DNA of 27,717 bases from NCBI GenBank assembly GCA_945886995.1, contig CAMCZJ010000007.1:1-27717 (forward strand). The letters run 5' to 3'. Positions within the stretch are counted from its first letter, which is position 1; each line of letters starts with the position of its first letter. Under the pieces are notes generated by a model. It was not told the origin of the DNA and made no database searches. It saw only the letters and a program-made list of their open reading frames with translations. The stretch is from Asaia bogorensis. Its GTDB lineage: Bacteria; Pseudomonadota; Alphaproteobacteria; Acetobacterales; Acetobacteraceae. Below are positions 1-7,045 of the stretch, in pieces. The position numbers and the translations under genes were made by a program.

Positions 1-129
1 AAATATGAGCAACTCATCAAGGCGGGGAAAGCCCCAAAACAGGCCATCACCGCCGTCATGCGAAAGCTCATCATCCTCGCAAACGCGCTACTCAAAAAAG
101 GTAGACAATGGCAAATGCGGGTGGCTTGA
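1..129 (+). CDS. IS110-family transposase, C-terminal fragment (5' end outside the window)
   Basis: Frame 1 is open from the first base to a TGA at 127-129 and reads KYEQLIKAGKAPKQAITAVM, then RKLIILANALLKKGRQW. The pattern Y-x-x-L-x-x-x-GK-x-x-K-x-A-x-x-A-x-MRKL-x-x-x-x-NA-x-L, ending in a Trp, is the characteristic C-terminus of IS110/IS116/IS902 transposases (Transposase_20 region). These are DEDD recombinases guided by a bridge RNA. Only the last 42 codons are here, so activity cannot be judged. The family usually lacks long terminal inverted repeats, and none is visible. The element's right end must lie between the stop codon and the cytochrome c' stop at 172-174, unless the insertion removed part of that gene's downstream region. 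Family recognition is fairly sure; exact boundaries are not. Confidence 0.8.
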   Translation, partial: KYEQLIKAGKAPKQAITAVMRKLIILANALLKKGRQWQMRVA

Positions 130-171
130 CTATCACGGATACTCTAGCAAAGCCTTGAGAGCGGGAAACGC

Positions 172-612
172 TTACCGGGCCGGCCCGCGATAGGGCCGGT
201 GGCAGGCGCCACAAGTGGCGCCTGTTTGCTGAAAGGCGGCGCCAAAGGCCGCTTGGTCGCCAGCATTAGCCGCCGCTTGCAAGGCACGAAGCTGGGTCAG
301 CATATTCGCATTGGCCGCCTCAAAGCCGGCCCGATCTGTCCAAATGGCCGGCAAGGCGCGGGTGTCCCCGGTGCCACTCCCCGCCGGGAAACGCGCCGGA
401 AAGCCATCAAAAAAACTGATCATTTCGGCGATGGCGGCAGCGGTGGCGCGCGTGTCGCTCCGCTGATCCACCACGGCCTTGATGCCTTCCATTTGGCGGG
501 CAACGCCTTTCAAGCCATCGCGGCGGGCGGTAATCACATCACCCTACGCCCAGGCAGGGGCCGCGACCGCGAGCACGGTGACAAAGGCAGCGGCGAATTT
601 CCAAGCTTTCAT
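172..612 (-). pseudogene. cytochrome c' with in-frame amber codon after the signal peptide
   Basis: Reading down from ATG at 612, the first 22 codons give a classic Sec signal peptide (MKAWKFAAAFVTVLAVAAPA, then WA). Codon 23 is TAG (544-546). The same frame then continues for 123 codons to TAA at 172-174. It has the helical profile of cytochrome c' and the heme-binding CGACH motif close to the C-terminus. Cytochromes c' are periplasmic four-helix heme proteins linked to NO binding and redox stress. GGAG lies about 8 bases before the ATG. A Gln codon (CAG) at the amber position would restore a normal AWA|Q cleavage site, so one C-to-T change explains the defect. The longest unbroken ORF would start at GTG 535-537 and lack a signal peptide. 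Such a product would stay in the cytoplasm, where c-type heme attachment does not occur. Most likely a recent pseudogene; a sequencing error or amber suppression remain possible. Confidence 0.8.
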
Positions 613-716
613 GGGGTTCTCCAAAATCCAGGTTAACAATTTGCCTAGCGCTTCGGGCGGCGGTTTACAATAAAATTGGGCGTTCAGGCCCTGGCGACTG
701 GAAGGGGCCAGCCGGC

Positions 717-745
717 TTGCGGCCCACTGCCCTGGCCGCTATACC
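717..745 (+). promoter_or_regulatory. putative sigma-70-type promoter of tRNA-Pro
   Basis: TTGCGG at 717-722 and TATACC at 740-745 are separated by exactly 17 bases. The predicted start site, near 752, lies about 18 bases before the mature tRNA 5' end. Spacing and placement are what a tRNA promoter should show; the boxes were found by eye only. Confidence 0.5.
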
Positions 746-769
746 GCGCCTTCCCGGCAAGTTCGGCAT

Positions 770-846
770 CGGAGTGTAGCTCAGCCTGGTAGAGCACTGT
801 GTTCGGGACGCAGGGGCCGGAGGTTCGAATCCTCTCACTCCGACCA
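770..846 (+). tRNA. tRNA-Pro (anticodon CGG)
   Basis: A full cloverleaf can be drawn. The acceptor arms CGGAGTG and CACTCCG pair perfectly. The D-arm is GCTC...GAGC. The anticodon stem CTGTG/CGCAG carries the loop TTCGGGA, whose anticodon CGG reads proline CCG codons. The T-arm is GGAGG-TTCGAAT-CCTCT. The CCA end is encoded at 844-846. It reads CCG, an abundant codon in this GC-rich DNA. Confidence 0.95.
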
Positions 847-852
847 ATCACA

Positions 853-1038
853 TCAGCGCGCAGCCCAAATGATCAGGGCCTTGGCGGGCCATACCCAGAC
901 AATCCCGGCCAGCGCGAAGTAGACGAATTCAACCGTCCAATGCGTGCCAAGTACATGATCGGCAAGCATTATCACTGCCGCCACATAGAGCAGAAATCCG
1001 AGGATACCGATAATTCCGGCGAGCATGGGTTTTGACAT
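853..1038 (-). CDS. DUF2842 family small membrane protein
   Basis: This 61-residue protein has two hydrophobic spans, roughly residues 6-27 and 38-58, joined by a short polar loop. The pattern ML-x-G near the start, a Y-x-x-A-x-x-x-AD turn and a GI-x-W-x-x-P-x-x-x-x-I-x-W ending match DUF2842. DUF2842 is an alphaproteobacterial inner-membrane family of unknown role. The gene ends seven bases from the tRNA-Pro 3' end and runs towards it. The start ATG at 1036-1038 has only a weak Shine-Dalgarno (ACGGG). No function can be assigned. Confidence 0.75.
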   Translation of the reverse strand: MSKPMLAGIIGILGFLLYVAAVIMLADHVLGTHWTVEFVYFALAGIVWVWPAKALIIWAAR

Positions 1039-1204
1039 GACCCGTAATTAAGGCCGCGAGAGAAATTTTGCCACTAGTGTCAACTTGACTGGACATTGCA
1101 ACTGTCACGTAGTTATGATTACCCAGGAAGGGCTCGGCCACGCCTCTCCCGCCAAGGCGGCAGGGAAGTGGTCGGTACAGCAGAAACAAAGACAGCGCAG
1201 CAAC

Positions 1205-1741
1205 GTGACAGACACAAACGACCAGGTTGATCTCAAGGCGCATATCCGCGGCATCCCGGATTTTCCGAAGCCGGGCATCCTTTTCTATGACATCTCCACC
1301 CTGCTTCGGCATGGCCCAGCTTGGCGCATTGCCATGGCCCGCATGGCGGCGGCGATTCGCCCCTTTAAGCCGGACCTTTTGGCCGGCATTGAAAGCCGCG
1401 GCTTTCTGGTGGCCGCACCGCTCGCGCTGGAATTGGGGCTTGGCTTCATCATGCTGCGCAAGCGCGGCAAACTGCCCGGTGAGCGCATTGGCCTTGATTA
1501 CGCGCTGGAATACGGCACGGACCGCATTGAAATGCAGGCTGATGCCGTCAGCCCCGGCCAGCGCGTGGTGATCCTGGATGATCTGCTGGCCACCGGCGGC
1601 ACCATGGCTGCGGGCATTGGCTTGCTGCGCCAGGCCGGCGCCGTGGTGCCGGCTGCCGCCGCGCTGATTGAACTTTCATTTCTTGACGGGAGGAAGAAGC
1701 TCGATGTCCCATTCGAAGCGCTCGTCTCCTACAGCGAATAA
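1205..1741 (+). CDS. apt: adenine phosphoribosyltransferase
   Basis: The 178-residue product converts adenine and PRPP to AMP and pyrophosphate in the cytoplasm (purine salvage). The N-terminus reads IRGIPDFPKPGILFYDIS, typical of Apt. The PRPP-binding loop VVILDDLLATGGT is at about 121-133, preceded by the FIMLRKRGKLPGE flexible-loop region at 81-93. The chosen start is GTG at 1205, which gives the usual Apt length; the frame stays open to 1085 and contains an ATG at 1115, but the extra residues do not resemble Apt. A TTGACT at 1085-1090 may belong to its promoter, though no convincing -10 box follows. The last 38 bases overlap the LOV-kinase gene in another frame, so the two are probably cotranscribed. 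Confidence 0.93.
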   Translation: MTDTNDQVDLKAHIRGIPDFPKPGILFYDISTLLRHGPAWRIAMARMAAAIRPFKPDLLAGIESRGFLVAAPLALELGLGFIMLRKRGKLPGERIGLDYALEYGTDRIEMQADAVSPGQRVVILDDLLATGGTMAAGIGLLRQAGAVVPAAAALIELSFLDGRKKLDVPFEALVSYSE

Positions 1742-3704
1742 CCTTGCGGCCACTCTGCCGACGCCCTTGCAGGGCGTGCTGGGCGCCGCTGTTCTTGCGA
1801 TGCCAACCGGCATTGTCATTTGTGATCCGAACCTGCCCGATTGCCCGATCATCTACGCCAATCCGGCATTCTATCGCATTACCGGCTATTCGGACGAAGA
1901 AGTCATCGGGCACAATTGCCGCTTTCTGCAAGGCCCGGGCACCAACCCGCGCCACATCCAAGCCATGCGTGACGCGATCGAACAGGGCAAGGCGATTGAC
2001 GTTGAAATCGTCAATCACCGCAAGGATGGATCGCGTTTTGTCAATGAACTCCATCTCTCACCGGTTTTCGGTGAAGATGGGGAGGTTCGATACATTCTTG
2101 GCATCCAGCATGATGTTTCCGCGCGCGAGCAATTCGCACGCGATGCGGAACGCGCCCGCCGCGCGGCAGAACGCGCCAATGCGGAGAAAAGCGACTTCCT
2201 GGCCTTCATGAGCCATGAAATCCGCACGCCGATGAACGGTGTGATGGGCACGATTTCGCTACTGCTGGACACGACACTTGATGCCGAACAGCACGCCTAT
2301 GCGGAAACCGCGCGGCGCTGCGGTGAATTGCTGCTCGCGACCGTGAATGAAATGCTCGATCTGTCGCGCATTGAAGCGGGGCATTTGGCGATTGAGGAAG
2401 AAGCTTTCGACCTTGCGGCACCTGTTGCCGAAGTGCTTGATCTGCTGGCGCCTGCCGTGGCGGAAAAGGGCATCCGGCTTTCGGCCAGCATTGACCCCTT
2501 GCTGCCTGCGCGCGTGATTGGTGATGCGCGGCGGCTCCGCCAAGTTTTACTGAACCTTGCCGATAATGCGGTGAAGTTCACCGCCGCGGGCGGCGTTGGT
2601 ATTCGGGTTGAACGCGCGGAAGCGAATGGAATGGTGCGATTTGCCGTTGCCGATACGGGCATTGGCATGCCCCCTGAAGTGCAGGCGCGGCTTTTTGGGC
2701 GCTTCGCGCAGGGTGGGCCGGAAACCGCACGGCGCTATGGCGGTTCTGGGCTTGGCCTCATGATCTGCAAGCGCCTGGTCGGGCTGATGGGCGGGCGGAT
2801 TGTGCTGGCTTCCACACCGGGCAAAGGGTCCACCTTTTCCTTTGAGATTCCGCTGCGCCCGATTGCCGAATCCGGGCGCCCACCAAGCACACTTTTGCCG
2901 AGACCAGCACTCGCAAAACCCCTGCCCGGTGCGCGCGGGCGGGTCCTTATTGCGGAAGATGGGGAAGCCAATCAGTTGGTTGCCGCTGCCATTCTGCGCA
3001 AGGCCGGCTATGCGGTGGATTTGGCACGCGATGGCGAAGAAGCGCTGGGTGCCGCGCGCACCGCTGCTTATGATTTGGTGCTGATGGATGTGCGCATGCC
3101 GCGCATGGATGGGCTTGCGGCGACGGCTGCGATTCGCGGCCTGGAAGGCCCGGCTGGGCGCGTGCCAATCATTGCCATGACGGCCGCCGCCATGCCGAAC
3201 GAGGTTGCGCGCTGCCTTGAAGCGGGCATGGATGCGCATGTCGCCAAACCCATGGATTTGACCGCATTGCTCGCTGCGGTTTCCGATATGCTGGAAAATC
3301 GGCCGCGTCGCTCTCGTGCGGCGGTAGAGGAACCGAACCCGGCTGGTCCAACCCTGATTGACCATACCACCTTGCAGGAATTGCGCGCCGCTGTCGGGCC
3401 GGGGCGCCTGCCGCGCCTGATTGGGGTATTTGCCGATGAAACCCGCGCGCGGGTGGCGCGGCTTAGTGAAACCGATGATGTTGCGGTGATTGAAGAAGAA
3501 GCCCATGGGCTGAAATCCGCAGCCGGCACTTTTGGTGCGGCCGCTTTGCGTTCCATTGCATCTTCACTGGAGGAGGCCTGCGTGGCGCGCGATATGCCCC
3601 GCGTGTCTGAGCTTTGTCGGAGCCTACCGAATCTTGTGGAGAAAAGCCTGGCCGCCTTCCCCGTGACACCGGACAGCGCCGTCAGCGCGAGCAAGCGCGA
3701 CTGA
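1704..3704 (+). CDS. LOV-domain hybrid histidine kinase (LOV-HisKA-HATPase-REC-HPt)
   Basis: This 666-residue cytoplasmic protein has no membrane spans. Residues about 25-142 form a PAS domain of the LOV subclass, with the flavin-adduct motif GHNCRFLQ at 69-76 (reactive Cys72). A linker helix leads to HisKA with the H-box FMSHEIRTPMNG (His171). The HATPase domain has an N-box with Asn288, a DTGIGM box at 317-322 and a GGSGLGL box at 346-352. A receiver domain at about 412-530 has Asp462 as phosphoacceptor and Lys515. An HPt domain follows, with AHGLKSAAG and His601. LOV domains bind flavin and form a Cys adduct in blue light, so a light-controlled internal phosphorelay is inferred. The ATG at 1704 follows GGGAGGA (about 1688-1694), inside apt. 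No output regulator is adjacent; the final target is unknown. Confidence 0.93.
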   Translation: MSHSKRSSPTANNLAATLPTPLQGVLGAAVLAMPTGIVICDPNLPDCPIIYANPAFYRITGYSDEEVIGHNCRFLQGPGTNPRHIQAMRDAIEQGKAIDVEIVNHRKDGSRFVNELHLSPVFGEDGEVRYILGIQHDVSAREQFARDAERARRAAERANAEKSDFLAFMSHEIRTPMNGVMGTISLLLDTTLDAEQHAYAETARRCGELLLATVNEMLDLSRIEAGHLAIEEEAFDLAAPVAEVLDLLAPAVAEKGIRLSASIDPLLPARVIGDARRLRQVLLNLADNAVKFTAAGGVGIRVERAEANGMVRFAVADTGIGMPPEVQARLFGRFAQGGPETARRYGGSGLGLMICKRLVGLMGGRIVLASTPGKGSTFSFEIPLRPIAESGRPPSTLLPRPALAKPLPGARGRVLIAEDGEANQLVAAAILRKAGYAVDLARDGEEALGAARTAAYDLVLMDVRMPRMDGLAATAAIRGLEGPAGRVPIIAMTAAAMPNEVARCLEAGMDAHVAKPMDLTALLAAVSDMLENRPRRSRAAVEEPNPAGPTLIDHTTLQELRAAVGPGRLPRLIGVFADETRARVARLSETDDVAVIEEEAHGLKSAAGTFGAAALRSIASSLEEACVARDMPRVSELCRSLPNLVEKSLAAFPVTPDSAVSASKRD

Positions 3705-3705
3705 C

Positions 3706-3737
3706 GGCGCCATCACCGACCGGGTAATGGCGCCTTT
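3706..3737 (+). terminator. hairpin terminator after the LOV kinase
   Basis: GGCGCCAT (3706-3713) pairs perfectly with ATGGCGCC (3727-3734), and the loop can add three further pairs (ACC with GGT). TTTC follows at once on the plus strand, giving a short T tract. It begins two bases after the kinase stop and sits between convergent genes, which fits a rho-independent terminator for the plus-strand transcript. Confidence 0.55.
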
Positions 3738-4432
3738 CAGGCGATCTCCCTGATCAATTTGCGCTTCACTGCCTGGCCGAAACTGTTGAAATCCTCGGCA
3801 ACGATGTAAAAAGCGCCCGGCCCGCCAATCACGCGATCACGAAAATACAGATCAAGATTGGCCGGTGGCGGGCGGCCAAAGGTTGGGCGGTCATTCACAA
3901 TCGGCAGGCCGTTGATGACAATGCCTTCCGCCACAGCCTCATCACGCTGCACTTCAACCGGTGGACCGCTATTGTTCAGCCCATCGCCAGAGACATCAAT
4001 CACCCGCCGTGTCGCCTCAAATGGGCAGGCGGCCAATTCGCGCCGGGAATGGATGATGGCGCCGGAGATCGAGGTCCAGGAAAGTGATGCACGCGGCGCG
4101 CGCGCCAAAGCCTCGGCCCAACTCCGCGCATCAGCTTCAGACGCAATGCGTGTCCAGGGCAGCACCGTGCGCTGATATTCAATGCCCGCCCATTCAACAT
4201 ACACAAGGCCAATCGCCCCGATCATGCCGCCGCGAATGGCAGCGATCACCGCTGGGTCGGTCACCGCTTCGCGATAGCCTTCGCGTTGCAGCTTTGCCTC
4301 ATCCTCATCAATGGAACGGGAAACATCCACGGCCAGGACAAGCGCCACATCCACCGCTTCGTCAGCGCGCGCTGGCCCAACCCCGGCAAGGGCAGCGCTA
4401 CCTGTGGCAGCCAGAAGCGTGCGACGATGCAT
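3737..4432 (-). CDS. DUF1194 family secreted VWA-like protein
   Basis: This 231-residue protein begins with a signal peptide (RRTLLAATGSAALAGVGPARA, cleavage near residue 23). A von Willebrand factor A-like fold then opens with the metal-site motif DVSRS (Asp36, Ser38, Ser40). Further DUF1194 hallmarks are the VEWAG stretch and VIDVSGDG around residues 143-150. The family is common in alphaproteobacteria, is predicted to be periplasmic or secreted, and has no settled function. The gene is the last of a minus-strand series (tadA, DUF4214, aminotransferase, this gene), 49 bases after the aminotransferase stop. Its ATG is preceded by GGGGGCG. It converges on the LOV kinase gene. The TRRxL-like start could also be read as a weak Tat signal. 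Confidence 0.85.
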   Translation of the reverse strand: MHRRTLLAATGSAALAGVGPARADEAVDVALVLAVDVSRSIDEDEAKLQREGYREAVTDPAVIAAIRGGMIGAIGLVYVEWAGIEYQRTVLPWTRIASEADARSWAEALARAPRASLSWTSISGAIIHSRRELAACPFEATRRVIDVSGDGLNNSGPPVEVQRDEAVAEGIVINGLPIVNDRPTFGRPPPANLDLYFRDRVIGGPGAFYIVAEDFNSFGQAVKRKLIREIA

Positions 4433-4481
4433 GACGCGCCCCCATGTCAGATGCGATCATGCTGGCGAAGCTTGCGGCGAT

Positions 4482-5636
4482 TTACAAGCTATTCAGCACC
4501 ACATCAGCCACATGCGCGGCATCTTCTTCGGTCATATAGGCGTGCATCGGCAGGGACAGCACCTGCCCCGCCAGCCTTTCACTGATGGCAAGCGGCGCTG
4601 CATCGCCCAAAAACGCGGCGGCGTGATGCGCGGCATAGGCGGGCTGGCGATGGAGCGGCTTCGGATAATAAATGCCACTCCCAATCCGCTCGGCGGTCAA
4701 AGCCGCCTGCACCTTGCTCCGTTGGTCGCTATCGCGGAGCCGAATGGTGTAAAGCCCCCAGGCATTCACCGCGCCAACAGGGGCGGCTTGAATGCCCACC
4801 TTGGCGCCGAAAGCCGCGTTATAGACAGCGGCGATTTTGGCGCGCATGGCCAGTTCACCCGCCAGCAGCGGCAGCTTCGCGGCCAGAATCGTCGCCTGGA
4901 TCGTGTCTATCCGGCCATTCATGCCGGTACGCTCAACCTCATAACGCGTCTTGCCCTCGCCATGGGTGCGAAGGCTCCGATAGAGCTCCGCGCGCACCGG
5001 ATCATCCGTGAGCAGCGCACCCGCATCGCCATAAGCGCCCAGCGTCTTGGTCGGATAGAAGGAAAGTGTCGCAGCGTGCCCCCATCGGCCAAGCTTCTTG
5101 CCATTCAGACTGGCGCCGAAAGCCTGCGCCGCGTCATCCAGGGCGAACATGTCTTCGCGCGCGCAAATCGCTTCAATGGCGGGCCAATCCGCCGGCAGGC
5201 CGAAAAGATCAACGCCAACCACGGCGCGCGGGCGGAGCCAGCCACGGCGTTTCACCTCCGCAACCCGCCGCTCAAGATCGGCAATGTCCATATTGTAGCT
5301 GAACTTATCCACATCCACGAAAATCGGCGTGGCGCCGAGCACCAAGGGCACTTCGGCGGTGGCGGTATAGGTGAAGGCGGGCAGGAATACCGCATCTCCG
5401 CGCCCGATCCCTTCCGCCATCATGGCGATTTGCAGCGCATCCGTGCCAGAGGAAACGCCAACGCAATGCGCCGCGCCGGCGAAGGCAGCGAGCCCCGCTT
5501 CAAGCTCAGCCACCTCCGGACCCATGATGAAGCGCCCCGAATCGAGCACCGCGGCAATGCGCCGATCAAGATCCGCACGGATCAGCTTTTGCTGGGCCAT
5601 GACATCGAATAATTGAATGGGGCGAGGTTCGCTCAT
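4482..5636 (-). CDS. DegT/DnrJ/EryC1 sugar aminotransferase, WbpE-like
   Basis: This 384-residue PLP enzyme of fold type I belongs to the class that aminates keto-sugar nucleotides for surface polysaccharides or glycosylated products. Recognisable elements are GPEVAELE (39-46), SSGTDALQ (62-69), FLPAFTYTATAE (84-95), LDDAAQAFGA (166-175, cofactor Asp168) and SFYPTKTLGAYGDAGA (192-207). Lys197 is the likely Schiff-base lysine. The closest pattern I recognise is WbpE/WlbC, which aminates a UDP-3-keto-N-acetylglucosaminuronate. Substrate cannot be read from sequence, so no symbol is given. The ATG at 5636 was chosen because family similarity begins there and GAAAGGG lies upstream; the frame stays open further without resemblance. 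No cognate dehydrogenase or acyltransferase gene is visible nearby. Confidence 0.9.
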   Translation of the reverse strand: MSEPRPIQLFDVMAQQKLIRADLDRRIAAVLDSGRFIMGPEVAELEAGLAAFAGAAHCVGVSSGTDALQIAMMAEGIGRGDAVFLPAFTYTATAEVPLVLGATPIFVDVDKFSYNMDIADLERRVAEVKRRGWLRPRAVVGVDLFGLPADWPAIEAICAREDMFALDDAAQAFGASLNGKKLGRWGHAATLSFYPTKTLGAYGDAGALLTDDPVRAELYRSLRTHGEGKTRYEVERTGMNGRIDTIQATILAAKLPLLAGELAMRAKIAAVYNAAFGAKVGIQAAPVGAVNAWGLYTIRLRDSDQRSKVQAALTAERIGSGIYYPKPLHRQPAYAAHHAAAFLGDAAPLAISERLAGQVLSLPMHAYMTEEDAAHVADVVLNSL

Positions 5637-5742
5637 CAGGCCCGGGACCCTTTCGAAGAATAAGGGGCGAATCTGAACCCCAAACGCCCGCCTGCCAAGG
5701 CTTGGGCCATCACTAATTCTTTCCGCCCGCTTCAAGGCAAAA

Positions 5743-6153
5743 TTATGCAGCACGCCTGCGCCGGAACCACCACCAGCGGCGGCGCCGGCGAACCAAGGCC
5801 AGACATTCCTTAAGCGTCGGCGCCAAATGGGCGCGGGCCGGCCCATCCAGCCCATCAAGCTTTTGCCGGAACAGCACCAGCAGTGCTTGAGCCGATAATT
5901 CCTGCAGCGGCTTGCCGAAGGAAGCGTCTTCTTCCCAGGTGATCAGCACTTCCTCATTCAGGCGCAGGGCCTCAGCGCTGGCGACCATGTTTTCGACAAT
6001 GCGCCGCCGGCAGTTCGGATCAGCTTCCAGAATATCTCGAAAATGACGATAGCCGTGTTCATCCGGCCCACGCTTGAGGATCAGCCGATAGATATTAACG
6101 ATGAATTCATGGTCGCCCCCCTTCAGAAGGTCACGACCATCCAACACGCGCAT
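5743..6153 (-). CDS. DUF4214-domain protein with Arg/Trp-rich C-terminal tail
   Basis: This 136-residue protein contains one DUF4214-type unit at about 15-72: FIVNIYRLILKRGPDEHGYRHF followed by a long helix with MVASAEA and LNEE. That matches the family pattern Y-x-x-x-L-x-R-x-PD-x-x-G. DUF4214 is found in secreted, surface and glycosyltransferase-associated proteins and is thought to mediate binding. There is no signal peptide. The C-terminus (122-134) is RRRRRWWWFRRRR, a very basic aromatic tail that could touch membrane lipid or nucleic acid. The ATG at 6153 is used; a TTG at 6168 would add five residues. It precedes the aminotransferase by 106 bases on the same strand, so a shared role in glycan assembly is plausible but unproven. 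Confidence 0.7.
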   Translation of the reverse strand: MRVLDGRDLLKGGDHEFIVNIYRLILKRGPDEHGYRHFRDILEADPNCRRRIVENMVASAEALRLNEEVLITWEEDASFGKPLQELSAQALLVLFRQKLDGLDGPARAHLAPTLKECLALVRRRRRWWWFRRRRAA

Positions 6154-6189
6154 CCCACGCCGCCCCAAAACAAAGAATTACAGCTTATT

Positions 6190-6221
6190 ATTCTACATTG
6201 GTAAAATTGACACCCGGTCAA
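6190..6221 (-). promoter_or_regulatory. weak promoter candidate for the DUF4214/aminotransferase unit
   Basis: The short gap between tadA and the DUF4214 gene is strikingly AT-rich for this window. On the minus strand it holds TTGACC (6216-6221) and TAGAAT (6190-6195). Their spacing is 20 bases, longer than the usual 16-18, so this is only a candidate start of a separate transcript. Confidence 0.25.
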
Positions 6222-6658
6222 CGCTTATCGGCAAAAAACTGGCGCAGCAGGGTGGCCGCTTCCCCTTCCCGCATGCCCCCCACCACTTCCGGCTGGTGAT
6301 GGCAGGAAGAAGCGGCATAAACCCGCGCCCCATGATCCACCCCACCCCCCTTGGGGTCATAGGCGCCAAAAACCACCCGCGCGACCCGAAAGAATGACGC
6401 CGCCTGGGCGCACATGGGGCAAGGTTCCAGCGTCACTGTCAGGGTGCAATCGGTAAGGCGGGTTTGGCCGAGCTTCCGGGCGGCTTCACGCAAGGCGAGC
6501 ATTTCGGCATGGGCTGAAGGGTCATGGCGGGCTTCAACCTCATTGCCGGCCCGTGCCAGCACCTGGCCTGCCTTGTCGGTCACCACGGCACCCACCGGCA
6601 CTTCGCCACGTTCAGCGGCGGCGCGGGCTTCTTCCAGCGCAATCTCCATGGGGGTCAT
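6218..6658 (-). CDS. tadA: tRNA-specific adenosine deaminase
   Basis: This 146-residue zinc deaminase most likely converts A34 to inosine in tRNA-Arg(ACG), which lets one tRNA read several CGN codons. The N-terminal helix ALEEARAAAERGEVPVGAVV is typical. The zinc and catalytic motif HAEM (His50, Glu52) pairs with EPCPMC (Cys80, Cys83). The segment after the cysteines (SFFRVARVVFGAYDPKGGG) departs from the commoner AMVHSRI version, so another nucleoside or base deaminase role cannot be excluded. The start ATG at 6658 follows AGGAAG by about seven bases; a second ATG three codons later is less well placed. The gene is now separated from its likely former divergent neighbour, the peptidase C26 gene, by the inserted segment. 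Confidence 0.85.
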   Translation of the reverse strand: MTPMEIALEEARAAAERGEVPVGAVVTDKAGQVLARAGNEVEARHDPSAHAEMLALREAARKLGQTRLTDCTLTVTLEPCPMCAQAASFFRVARVVFGAYDPKGGGVDHGARVYAASSCHHQPEVVGGMREGEAATLLRQFFADKR

Positions 6659-7045
6659 GACGTCTTCCTGCCTTGCCGCGCCTTGGCGGTCCAGAGGGGG
6701 TGTCGCGATCCCTTTTCGTCCAAACCGGCCTAACGCTGCGCCATGCGTTCCCTTCCCCTGATTGGTGTATAGACTAGGCCCCAGTTCCACCGGACACTCG
6801 GCGGTGCACAGAGAAGGTTGGAACCCGGTCTCCACCGCTACACCGTGATCGGGCCTTCATCGCTGCGGCCGCGCCAGCCTCGCCATTTCGCCGGGTGCAT
6901 GATGGCGGCTGGGCACCTCGCCCGCAGACTACGTCGCCCTCGCGTCATTTCCCGCCAGCCTAAGCTGTTTCGTCGCATCACCGCGGTGCCATGCCGGATA
7001 GGGTGCTAGATCCCCCCGGCCCAGCCAGGGTCCATGGAGATGCTC
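6659..7045. other. intergenic stretch carrying the left junction of the inserted segment
   Basis: This gap holds the tadA upstream region, the left 34-bp repeat (6735-6768) and about 275 bases of the inserted segment before the hydrolase gene. I see no credible gene, integrase or transposase remnant and no clear hairpin. TCCACCGCTAC at 6831-6841 recurs at 10019-10029 near the other end of the segment, which may be chance. Confidence 0.6.
6735..6768 (+). repeat. left copy of 34-bp direct repeat (vestigial peptidase start)
   Basis: This stretch matches 10312-10345 at 33 of 34 positions (6748 T against 10325 A). Similarity decays but remains visible upstream to about 6711/10288. ATG at 6743 begins the peptides MRSLPLIGV in both copies. 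Here the frame then hits TAG (6770-6772), whereas the right copy continues into the full peptidase C26 gene. The most direct reading is a duplicated or donor-derived integration junction. Confidence 0.9.

Noticed and set aside
199..636. Plus-strand frame of 145 codons
   Set aside because: It is the antisense of the cytochrome c' gene; the minus strand carries the signal peptide and heme motif.
1085..1204. Longer apt start
   Set aside because: The added residues do not look like Apt; the GTG at 1205 gives the normal family length.
4311..5612. Plus-strand frame of 433 codons
   Set aside because: Antisense to the sugar aminotransferase, whose PLP motifs are unmistakable; the frame has no recognisable domain.
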